From: Bacteroidota bacterium
GTDB lineage: Bacteria; Bacteroidota; Ignavibacteria; Kapaibacteriales; UBA2268
Direction: 5' to 3'
NCBI GenBank assembly: GCA_024280675.1
Contig: JAJRPT010000057.1
Location: 1 to 7,654 of the forward strand
Length of the DNA: 7,654 nucleotides
Made by a program: the position numbers and the translations under genes. The notes below the pieces were generated by a model, which worked only from the letters and a program-made list of their open reading frames with translations, was not told the origin of the DNA and did no database searches. Every line of letters starts with the position of its first letter. The stretch's first letter is position 1. This document shows, in pieces, positions 1 through 6,760 of the stretch.

Positions 1-3000
1 ACACAACATCTAAAAACTTCACTTTTGTATATCAACCTGATATAAGTCCACCCAGCGATATTTTTGCTGTGCATTCTTGGAGACTCACCGCCGACGATCA
101 CAAGTTGCCAGCTTATGGTGTTTTGATTTTCTTGGATAGAGCGGGGAACTTCACTCTTGACACAATTGAATATTTCCCACCAGAAATAAATGTTTATGAA
201 AAAATTGCTGGATATGACGAAGAATGGGATTATATTGAAGATTGGGGTTTGATTGAAAATGGTCAAGAAAATGCTGAGACAGTGACCTTTGTGGTAGAAA
301 ATTTGTCCCAAAGCAACACATTCAACATTTATGAGGTTTCTTTGAATAAAAGAGATGAAGGCTTTGCCATCACTAAAATTAATGGAATTGATTTCGCTGA
401 TTTCACTTGGGCATACGACCTTCTTCCACAAACATCAATGGAAATTGATGTAGAGTTCTGGACTGATGAGACGGGGTCTTTCCTTGATATTCTTTCTGTC
501 TATGATTGTGATGGTGGAGAATATGCGGCAATAGAGCTTAACGCACGTACAGGTTCTGCATTTATCACCGTTAATGATATAGATTTTGGATTGGGCGTAC
601 CGATTCCATTTTTTGAAAAAGAGGAGGATAGAGAATATATATCAACTGAAAAGTCCACATTTATTTATAATAATTGTACCGACGACGATGGAAACCAAGA
701 GAATGGAAGTAGCGATTTGCTCATCAGTGATTTTACGGGTCCTGATAATCCAGCCTTTGATGTTAGTGCTTTGAGAACTGCATTTGAACTAGCTAGAGTG
801 GATGGGATGGTTCCCATTGGTCAGGGGCTTAGTGAAAATTTTAAGATAAGCGATGTCAAGTTTACTCCAAAAGAAGCTGGTGTTTATATTGATTCTATTG
901 TATTTTCTAGTCCAAATGCTGGCGGTTGTGATTATGTTTGTATTCTCACTGGAACCGCTATTGAAAGTAACTTTGCAATATATGGGCATGACTGGGGTCA
1001 AAACCGTATCGGCCAGTCTTATTTGGCTATTGATGGTCTTGGTACTCAGTTAGATATGCTTAAAATTATAAATATTGCAGACACTGCGGCAACAAATATT
1101 AAATATGTCACAAAAGACTCAGACGCTTCTAATTTTGAATTCTGGAAGGGTGTTCCTGAGAACCAGTGGCTTAATCTTGAAAATGATTGGTCAGTGTTTG
1201 AGACGATGATTACCACTGGAGTAATTGAAGCTGGAGATTCTCGTTCTCACCCAATCCGTTACACACCAACAGTTCTCCAATTGGATAATATCCGAATTGA
1301 ATTCGACACTCACTCGCCAAATGATGATGAAGAAGCTGACGACAACAGATTCATGCCAGTTGAGATTATAATATCTGGTACTCCAATCTTGCCATCAATG
1401 ATGCTTTATCAAAGCAATGAAGCAGATCCTAGGTCGAGCATTAATGGTGAAGATAATTTTGGTGTTATGATAAAAAATAACCCAGCTAGTGCAGCTACTC
1501 ATACATTTATTATTAAAAATGATCCGAAAGAAACTGATTACAGTGATGTTCTGACCATCGATGACATTAGACTTACTGGAGACCCTTCGTTTGAATTATT
1601 AACCACTCTTCCTGCTTTTCCTTTTACTCTTGATGCAGGTGAAGAGTTTGAATTTGATGTTGAGTTCCTTGCACAAAGCGAGGGACAGCACTCGGCAATC
1701 ATTCAAGTTGATCACGATGGAGACACTCCAGATGGCAATGGTGATCTTTGGAATAGTTATAACTATAACGATGAGATGGTACTAAGTGGCTTTGGTCAAT
1801 ATCAAAACCCAGAAGTATTTACCAGTGATTTCAATTCTTGTGTTGGAAATTCTGATGTGCAAACCTTCACCATATCCAATACATTTACCGATCCTGCTCA
1901 CGCCGATATTAACTTCGATTTTGCAGGTGAAACTTATTCAATACTTGCACCATTGACCATTACTGGCACAGAGTGGGATTTTGCAGGTCCTGGTGTGCCA
2001 ACCGCTTATGAAGCCTATATGGATTATACTCCACTCACTGGCGAAGTCCTTGATAATTCAACAGTTGATATTCAAGTTACATTCACTCCAGGTCTTCCTG
2101 GTCCTCTTGGAAATGATTTGTTAGGAGTGCCAGATTTTGTGGTGACAACAAATACGATTGACCCAACTCAACAATCTGTTAGCAAGCCATTTAGCCTTGA
2201 GTCTTTTGAAGTTCTTGGCAGAATTGAACAAGATGTAGTAAGATTCAATAAAAACGGAGATGCTCAGCAGAATGTCAATCCTCTTGATTTTAATGATGAA
2301 ATTGTTTATAGTCTTAATTTCTTTGACGATAATAATAATTTTGAGATTGCAGAGCTAAGTTCTCTTAATTTTACCCTCAACTACAGAAAAGATTTCTTAA
2401 GCCTAGTAGGGTTCGAGTCATTGGTGTCGCCTAAAGTGCAAATTGGTGATGATTTCGCAAATGATTTTGAAATTACCAATCTAAATATAGTTCTCAATTC
2501 TGTTAAAAGTATTGAGTATGTAACATTTACAGTCCAGTCAAAAGACCCTGAGAATATTTTCTTCTCAGGCAATAACAGAGAAATTGCAAAATTGAGATTC
2601 CTCACTTCATTACCTTCTTATGTCGATGATGATGATGCAGATTATAACAAAACTAGCCTGTTTGAGGTAAATATAGAAAGCGAATTGCTAGCCATCATTG
2701 ACAATGATTGTGGCCAGATCGTTTACTCTGACAATCAAACATTGAATTTAAGTGAACAATGCGTCTACGAATTTAAGAATTTTGTTTTCTCTGGTTATGT
2801 AAGCGATGCTGGGAACATTACTCCAAACCCAATACCAAATGGCATGGACGCAAATGTAGATTTCACATTGGGAATTGGTGGATCTACACAGATTCGCCTC
2901 ATAGATATGCAGGGTAAGGAAGTTGGCATCATCTTCAATGGAAATTTAGAAGCTGGATACCACGACATTGCTCTACCGACTGGCAACCTTAACAATGGTA

Positions 3001-3065
3001 TTTACTTTTATGAAATTATCTCAGAGAATTATTATTCAAGAGACAAGTTTCAAGTAAGTAAATAA
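1..3065 (+). CDS. Large secreted multi-module surface protein with type IX sorting domain (5' partial)
   Basis: This is the C-terminal 1,020 or so residues of a type IX secretion cargo. The frame stays open from position 3 to the left edge. The first possible start, a GTG at 69, falls inside a module, so the real start lies outside the window and no signal peptide can be seen. Counting from that GTG as residue 1, about five Ig-like modules of the choice-of-anchor-D/ASH kind follow (roughly 45-160, 163-305, 306-440, 441-575, 576-715). They show patterns such as DWG or DFG near the module start, an N-rich turn and a late F-x-P or equivalent strand. A cohesin-like beta domain (about 716-915) comes next, then the sorting domain (about 918-998). 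Asp-rich patches (around 425, 560 and 855) could bind calcium. Secretion across the outer membrane and surface attachment or release are inferred from the sorting domain. The ligand or role is unknown. The gene ends in TAA just before a terminator. Confidence 0.88.
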   Translation, partial: TTSKNFTFVYQPDISPPSDIFAVHSWRLTADDHKLPAYGVLIFLDRAGNFTLDTIEYFPPEINVYEKIAGYDEEWDYIEDWGLIENGQENAETVTFVVENLSQSNTFNIYEVSLNKRDEGFAITKINGIDFADFTWAYDLLPQTSMEIDVEFWTDETGSFLDILSVYDCDGGEYAAIELNARTGSAFITVNDIDFGLGVPIPFFEKEEDREYISTEKSTFIYNNCTDDDGNQENGSSDLLISDFTGPDNPAFDVSALRTAFELARVDGMVPIGQGLSENFKISDVKFTPKEAGVYIDSIVFSSPNAGGCDYVCILTGTAIESNFAIYGHDWGQNRIGQSYLAIDGLGTQLDMLKIINIADTAATNIKYVTKDSDASNFEFWKGVPENQWLNLENDWSVFETMITTGVIEAGDSRSHPIRYTPTVLQLDNIRIEFDTHSPNDDEEADDNRFMPVEIIISGTPILPSMMLYQSNEADPRSSINGEDNFGVMIKNNPASAATHTFIIKNDPKETDYSDVLTIDDIRLTGDPSFELLTTLPAFPFTLDAGEEFEFDVEFLAQSEGQHSAIIQVDHDGDTPDGNGDLWNSYNYNDEMVLSGFGQYQNPEVFTSDFNSCVGNSDVQTFTISNTFTDPAHADINFDFAGETYSILAPLTITGTEWDFAGPGVPTAYEAYMDYTPLTGEVLDNSTVDIQVTFTPGLPGPLGNDLLGVPDFVVTTNTIDPTQQSVSKPFSLESFEVLGRIEQDVVRFNKNGDAQQNVNPLDFNDEIVYSLNFFDDNNNFEIAELSSLNFTLNYRKDFLSLVGFESLVSPKVQIGDDFANDFEITNLNIVLNSVKSIEYVTFTVQSKDPENIFFSGNNREIAKLRFLTSLPSYVDDDDADYNKTSLFEVNIESELLAIIDNDCGQIVYSDNQTLNLSEQCVYEFKNFVFSGYVSDAGNITPNPIPNGMDANVDFTLGIGGSTQIRLIDMQGKEVGIIFNGNLEAGYHDIALPTGNLNNGIYFYEIISENYYSRDKFQVSK
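2820..3062 (+). other. Type IX secretion (Por) C-terminal sorting domain, type A
   Basis: The last 80 or so residues of the large protein match the type A sorting domain (TIGR04183 class). The start is proline-rich (TPNPIPNG). It is followed by a hydrophobic strand, the IRLIDMQGKEV strand-turn (equivalent to the usual V-x-L-x-D-x-x-G-x-x-V), a G-Y-H-D-I strand, the diagnostic L-N-N-G-I-Y-F-Y-E-I segment and a short basic end (KFQVSK). In known systems this domain directs export through the type IX translocon and is usually cleaved, with attachment to anionic lipopolysaccharide. This identification is from sequence pattern only. Confidence 0.9.
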
Positions 3066-3093
3066 AGTTCAACTGATTTTTTTACTTTTTCCG

Positions 3094-3130
3094 AAGGTCA
3101 CGTAATAAATATTTTACGTGACCTTTTTTT
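3094..3130 (+). terminator. Rho-independent terminator after the surface protein gene
   Basis: A perfect 12-bp inverted repeat (arms 3094-3105 and 3114-3125, core GGTCACGTAA / TTACGTGACC) encloses an 8-base loop and runs directly into a tract of seven T residues (3124-3130). It begins 28 bases after the stop codon of the surface protein gene. The minus strand has no T tract after the stem, so it should act only on + strand transcripts. It separates that gene from the downstream operon. Confidence 0.93.
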
Positions 3131-3139
3131 ATTGTGGGA

Positions 3140-3168
3140 TTGAGTTCATAATTTGCAGAATCTATTAA
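3140..3168 (+). promoter_or_regulatory. Possible promoter for the downstream operon
   Basis: TTGAGT (3140-3145) and TATTAA (3163-3168) are separated by 17 bases, and each matches the sigma-70 consensus at four of six positions. An overlapping TTTG (3152-3155) is the only hint of a Bacteroidota-type element, and its TA half is absent. Some promoter is expected here, because a strong terminator ends just upstream and a gene starts at 3188. The exact element is a weak call in AT-rich DNA. Confidence 0.25.
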
Positions 3169-3187
3169 TTATAAAGAACAGAAATAA

Positions 3188-4357
3188 ATGAGCAACTCAG
3201 ATTATTTAAACAAGCAATTTGCAACCCGTGCCCTGCATGTGGGCAACGAACCAGACAAGGAAACAGGAGCTATATCTCCTCCAATTTTCCAGACATCAAC
3301 CTATGTGCAGAAATCTCCAGGTGATCATCTGGGCTATGAATATTCACGCACTCACAACCCAACAAGAACTCGCCTTGAGCAATGTCTGGCTAGCCTTGAG
3401 AATGCTCGTCATTGTATTGTGAGCGCAACTGGGATGAGTGCCGCCCATCTGATTATGCAGATAATTCCAAAGGGACAGGCCGTCATTTGTGGAGACGATG
3501 TCTACGGCGGAACCTATAGGCTTTTCACCACCGTGTTGCAAAATGAATTTAATTTCATTTTCATTGATACAACAAAAACTGATGAAACAATTAAATTAAT
3601 CCAGAAGAATAAGCCTGCAATTCTCTGGATTGAGTCGCCGACAAATCCATTGTTGAAAATATCTGATATTAAGAAATTAAGTAAATGTGCTAAGGATAAT
3701 GGGGTAATCACTGTTGTGGACAATACATTTATGAGTCCATATTTCCAGAACCCACTCGATCTTGGTGCCGATATTTCCTATCACTCTATGTCGAAATATA
3801 TTAACGGGCACAGCGATGTTGTAGCCGGTGCAATTATGACAAATGACGACAGGATTTGCAAAGATATTGCCTATTTTCATAATTCGATTGGTCCTAGCCA
3901 GTCGCCATTTGATTCGTGGCTGGTGCTTCGTGGGGTAAAAACGCTCGCCATCCGAATGCAAAAGCACGAAGAAAATGCTATGATTATTGCTGAATATTTG
4001 GAATCACACCCGCAGGTGGAGTCGGTGACTTATCCTGGTCTTCGGTCTCACCCACAGCATGAAATTGCAAACGAGCAGATGAGTGGCTTTGGCGGAATGA
4101 TTACTTTTTTTATTCGAGGCGGGATAGAGGCATCGAGGAAGTTTCTTGAGGCAGTCAAAATATTTTTGTTGGCAGAATCTCTTGGTGGAGTTGAGAGTTT
4201 GGTTGAGCATCCAGCAATTATGACCCACGCATCTATTCCAAAAGTGGAGCGAGAAAAGATTGGGCTCACAGATAATTTAATTCGTCTTTCTGTTGGGATT
4301 GAGGAAGTCGAAGATTTGATTTCGGATTTGAATAGAGCATTTGATGCGGCAAAATAG
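3188..4357 (+). CDS. metB: Cystathionine gamma-synthase/gamma-lyase family PLP enzyme
   Basis: A cytosolic pyridoxal-phosphate enzyme of trans-sulfuration, full length at 389 residues (family usually 380-400). Visible active-site residues are Y52 and R54 in YEYSRTHNPTR (phosphate binding from the partner subunit), Y106 in DDVYGGTYRLF (ring stacking), D178 in VVDNTF (PLP nitrogen) and Schiff-base K203 in SMSKYINGHSD. E330-S331 lie in AESLGGVESL, followed by EHPAIMTHAS and RLSVGIE. The D178-K203 and K203-E330 spacings (25 and 127) equal those of human cystathionine gamma-lyase as I recall its numbering. Glutamate at 330 argues for gamma-synthase or gamma-lyase rather than methionine gamma-lyase, which usually has a hydrophobic residue there. 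Sequence alone does not decide between making cystathionine from an acylated homoserine plus cysteine (metB) and cleaving it. asd in the same run of genes mildly favours the biosynthetic role. The ATG start has only a weak A-rich leader. Confidence 0.9.
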   Translation: MSNSDYLNKQFATRALHVGNEPDKETGAISPPIFQTSTYVQKSPGDHLGYEYSRTHNPTRTRLEQCLASLENARHCIVSATGMSAAHLIMQIIPKGQAVICGDDVYGGTYRLFTTVLQNEFNFIFIDTTKTDETIKLIQKNKPAILWIESPTNPLLKISDIKKLSKCAKDNGVITVVDNTFMSPYFQNPLDLGADISYHSMSKYINGHSDVVAGAIMTNDDRICKDIAYFHNSIGPSQSPFDSWLVLRGVKTLAIRMQKHEENAMIIAEYLESHPQVESVTYPGLRSHPQHEIANEQMSGFGGMITFFIRGGIEASRKFLEAVKIFLLAESLGGVESLVEHPAIMTHASIPKVEREKIGLTDNLIRLSVGIEEVEDLISDLNRAFDAAK

Positions 4358-5513
4358 TGATAATAAAATAAATTACTTTCACATTTTTTGGATATTGCTT
4401 TCATTTGCATATTTAATTTTTCAATTTCTTGAAGCCACAAGCATTAGCCCAAGACTGCTTGAGTTGCTGGATGGCGGAAGAATAATAAGTGATGGTGGCT
4501 TGCCATATTTAGATTTTTGGACAATGATTTCACCAGGAATATTTTATTTAATTAGCATTTTAAATCACGATTTATTGTTAATTAAATTAGTTAGTGGATT
4601 AAATATAATATTAATTTCTGTGTGTATTTATTATTTATCCCACAAGATAATTAATTCAGAATATGCGATTTATCCCAGTGTTTTATCGGTAATATTAATT
4701 TCAAAGGCTAGTCCTTGGGGCAGTGCGTGGCTTATTTCTTTATTATTTATTTTAATTAGTGCTATATTTATTTTTAAATATTTGGAAAATAATAGTGAAA
4801 TTAAATATGTGATTTATTCTGGATTAATGATTGGAATTGCCTCGCTTTTTCGCCATGAAATGGCTGGATTTATTTTTGGTGCATTTTTCCAAGCAATATT
4901 CTTTATGTCGCTCACCCATCCCAATGTAGAATTATTTAGCAAGTCCAAAAGAATTATTTATGGGCTGAAAAATGCTCTAATGCTAGCTCTTGGCTTAATT
5001 CCACTTTTGCCATTTGCTATTTATTTAATAGTGAAAATTCCAATAAATATTCTTTGGGATAGTTTATTTATCTCGCCTTTTATTATTTTTCGTGAGCATG
5101 GCAATATTCCTTTTCCAAGTTTATTAAGTGGTGAAATATTTGAATTATGGTTTGCAATTATTTTTTACTCTATATTAATTGCAATTATTTTATTGGTGTA
5201 TTTTATTGTTAAAAATGTAAAAAATAAATCACTTGAATTAAATGGAATTAAATTCTGGCAATTATTAATGGTATTTAATATATGTTTAAATTTATTTAAT
5301 ATTCCGATGATAGCCTCTGATTATTGGCATTTCTTGCCGGTTTTAGTTTGTGGCAATATTATATTATTTTTATTTATTTCAAAAATATTAAATAATAAAA
5401 TACAATATTTCTTCCGAACATTTGCTATTTTACTTTTATTATCAACAGTCTTATTGCCGGCAAATAACAAAGTTAAAATAGATAATTATATCGAATATAA
5501 TAAAATTAATTAA
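4344..5513 (+). CDS. Polytopic membrane protein, putative GT-C (family 39-like) glycosyltransferase
   Basis: A 389-residue integral membrane protein with about 9-11 hydrophobic segments (for example near 11-30, 76-98, 125-147, 155-185, 205-230, 260-290, 330-350 and 358-375). I place the start at the ATG (4344) rather than the TTG just before it. Either way the gene overlaps the preceding one, by 14 bp from the ATG, which suggests translational coupling. After the first membrane segment lies L-L-D43-G-G-R-x(6)-G-L-P-Y-x-D57-F-W followed by S-P-G, which resembles the first periplasmic loop of GT-C lipid-linked sugar transferases. R170-H-E172 follows a membrane segment, and D326-Y-W-H329 precedes a late one, recalling the R/D-x-x-H motif seen in such proteins. 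No donor or acceptor can be named. Leucine is strongly biased to TTA, and the gene is visibly more AT-rich than its neighbours. It could instead be an uncharacterised membrane protein without transferase activity. Confidence 0.72.
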   Translation: MRQNSDNKINYFHIFWILLSFAYLIFQFLEATSISPRLLELLDGGRIISDGGLPYLDFWTMISPGIFYLISILNHDLLLIKLVSGLNIILISVCIYYLSHKIINSEYAIYPSVLSVILISKASPWGSAWLISLLFILISAIFIFKYLENNSEIKYVIYSGLMIGIASLFRHEMAGFIFGAFFQAIFFMSLTHPNVELFSKSKRIIYGLKNALMLALGLIPLLPFAIYLIVKIPINILWDSLFISPFIIFREHGNIPFPSLLSGEIFELWFAIIFYSILIAIILLVYFIVKNVKNKSLELNGIKFWQLLMVFNICLNLFNIPMIASDYWHFLPVLVCGNIILFLFISKILNNKIQYFFRTFAILLLLSTVLLPANNKVKIDNYIEYNKIN

Positions 5514-5528
5514 ACTAAAATATACAAA

Positions 5529-6689
5529 ATGATAAAATCAAATAATGATGACAATATGCCTATAGTTTTGGGGATTCTGGGTGGCGGACAACTTGCCAAA
5601 ATGCTCGCCCTAGAAGCTTACAAAATGGGATTAAATATCGCAATTATCGAAAAGACTGCACAATCCCCTGCTGGTGAAATTACTCAGAATGAGTTTCCGG
5701 CAGGCTGGGATGACAAATCTGAGCTTGAAAAATTTATCCAGGCATCTGATATAGTGACGCTTGAAAATGAATTTATTGATCCCGAAATCCTCGCACAAAT
5801 AGAGAAGAAGCGAACTGTATTTCCAAGCTCAAAAACTATTTCTTTAATCCAAGATAAATTTATTCAAAAAGAGACTTTTAAATCCCACGGAATTAATCTT
5901 CCTAATTATGCAAAATTAGACAATACTGCCGAAGCTAAAGAGTTTGCTGAGAATAATTCTTTTCCCATTGTGATAAAAACCCGGAAATATGGCTATGATG
6001 GATATGGCAATTTCACGGCTAGAAACCATGGCGATATTGAAAAGGCATTTCAGAAATTCCACGATGGCGAGATTCGTCCACTTCTTGGTGAATCTTTTGT
6101 AGATTTTGAATGTGAGCTTGCCGTGATGGTGGTTCGTAGCTCAAATGGTGAGCAGGCGTGTTATCCATGTGTTGAGACAATTCAGGAAAATCATATCTGC
6201 CATAAAGTCATTGCACCTGCGGGAATTTCCAAAGAAATTCGTAACAAAGCACAAAATATTGCACTCGAATGTGTGAGGGCGATTGATGGTGTAGGGGTTT
6301 TTGGTGTTGAACTATTTTTGACGAAACAGGGTGATTTATTGGTCAATGAAATTGCTCCCAGGCCGCATAATTCTGGGCATTATACAATCGAGGCGTGCCA
6401 TACTTCACAATTTGAAAATGCCATTCGGGGCCTTCTAGGTCTGCCTCTTGGCTCTTGCCAAATGAGGACTGGAGTTGCTGTTATGATTAATTTATTGGGC
6501 AAAAAAGAAGGCAACGGTGTGCCTCAGGATGTGAGAGGTTTACTTTCACACCCCAAAGTGAAGTTGCATCTCTACAATAAAAAATCTTCTCGAATCGGGA
6601 GGAAAATGGGACACATCACTTTGACTGGAGATAATATTGAGGATGTGCTCAAAGAAATTAATTTGGCATATGATTCACTTGTTTGGTGA
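5529..6689 (+). CDS. purK: 5-(carboxyamino)imidazole ribonucleotide synthase (PurK)
   Basis: An ATP-grasp enzyme of de novo purine synthesis. It carboxylates 5-aminoimidazole ribonucleotide with bicarbonate and ATP to N5-CAIR, the substrate of PurE. At 386 residues it is full length (E. coli about 355, others up to about 390). The order of motifs is typical: N-terminal G-I-L-G-G-G-Q-L-A-K-M (15-25), the TLENEF segment (77-82), the ATP-binding K150-T-R-K-Y-G-Y-D-G-Y-G loop, and N273-E-I-A-P-R-P-H-N-S-G-H, which supplies metal and substrate contacts, followed by the GLPLG segment. ATG at 5529 is taken as the start. An internal ATG (residue 10, 5556) sits close to the Rossmann strand and is a possible alternative. 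The gene begins 15 bases after the membrane protein stop with no clear Shine-Dalgarno sequence. purE is not adjacent within the window. Confidence 0.95.
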   Translation: MIKSNNDDNMPIVLGILGGGQLAKMLALEAYKMGLNIAIIEKTAQSPAGEITQNEFPAGWDDKSELEKFIQASDIVTLENEFIDPEILAQIEKKRTVFPSSKTISLIQDKFIQKETFKSHGINLPNYAKLDNTAEAKEFAENNSFPIVIKTRKYGYDGYGNFTARNHGDIEKAFQKFHDGEIRPLLGESFVDFECELAVMVVRSSNGEQACYPCVETIQENHICHKVIAPAGISKEIRNKAQNIALECVRAIDGVGVFGVELFLTKQGDLLVNEIAPRPHNSGHYTIEACHTSQFENAIRGLLGLPLGSCQMRTGVAVMINLLGKKEGNGVPQDVRGLLSHPKVKLHLYNKKSSRIGRKMGHITLTGDNIEDVLKEINLAYDSLVW

Positions 6690-6713
6690 GGGAAGAGTGT
6701 TAGTATTTATTCG

Positions 6714-6721
6714 TAACTTTG
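6714..6721 (+). promoter_or_regulatory. Bacteroidota-type -7 element before the ymdB-like gene
   Basis: TAACTTTG is an exact match to the Bacteroidota -7 consensus TAnnTTTG. It lies in the 71-base gap after purK and 39 bases before the ymdB-like ATG, giving a plausible leader of about 30 bases. The partner -33 TTTG is not at the expected distance: the only TTTG upstream (6682-6685) is 28 bases away. It may be a secondary promoter for the ymdB-like gene and asd, or a chance match. Confidence 0.35.
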
Positions 6722-6760
6722 AACTTTAATAATTTATTACAAAAGAAAAAAAAGAAGAAG

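Noticed and set aside
1730..1780. Asp/Gly/Asn-rich stretch (DHDGDTPDGNGD) as an EF-hand or dockerin repeat
   Set aside because: The spacing does not fit a canonical EF-hand loop and it occurs once inside an Ig-like module; more likely a surface loop, perhaps calcium-binding.
2547..2569. 8-bp inverted repeat (CCTGAGAA / TTCTCAGG) with a 7-base loop inside the surface protein gene
   Set aside because: It lies within coding sequence, has no T tract after it and no neighbouring start; probably chance.
4341..4343. TTG as start of the membrane protein
   Set aside because: An ATG follows immediately at 4344 and is the more likely initiator; the difference is one residue.
4048..4440. A 130-codon open frame on the minus strand across the cystathionine enzyme gene
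   Set aside because: It lies antisense to a gene with clear active-site motifs, has no recognisable domain, and its length is explained by the codon bias of the real gene.
6719..6760. N-terminal extension of the ymdB-like protein from a TTG at 6719
   Set aside because: It would add a lysine-run leader absent from the family, and an ATG lies directly before the conserved first strand.
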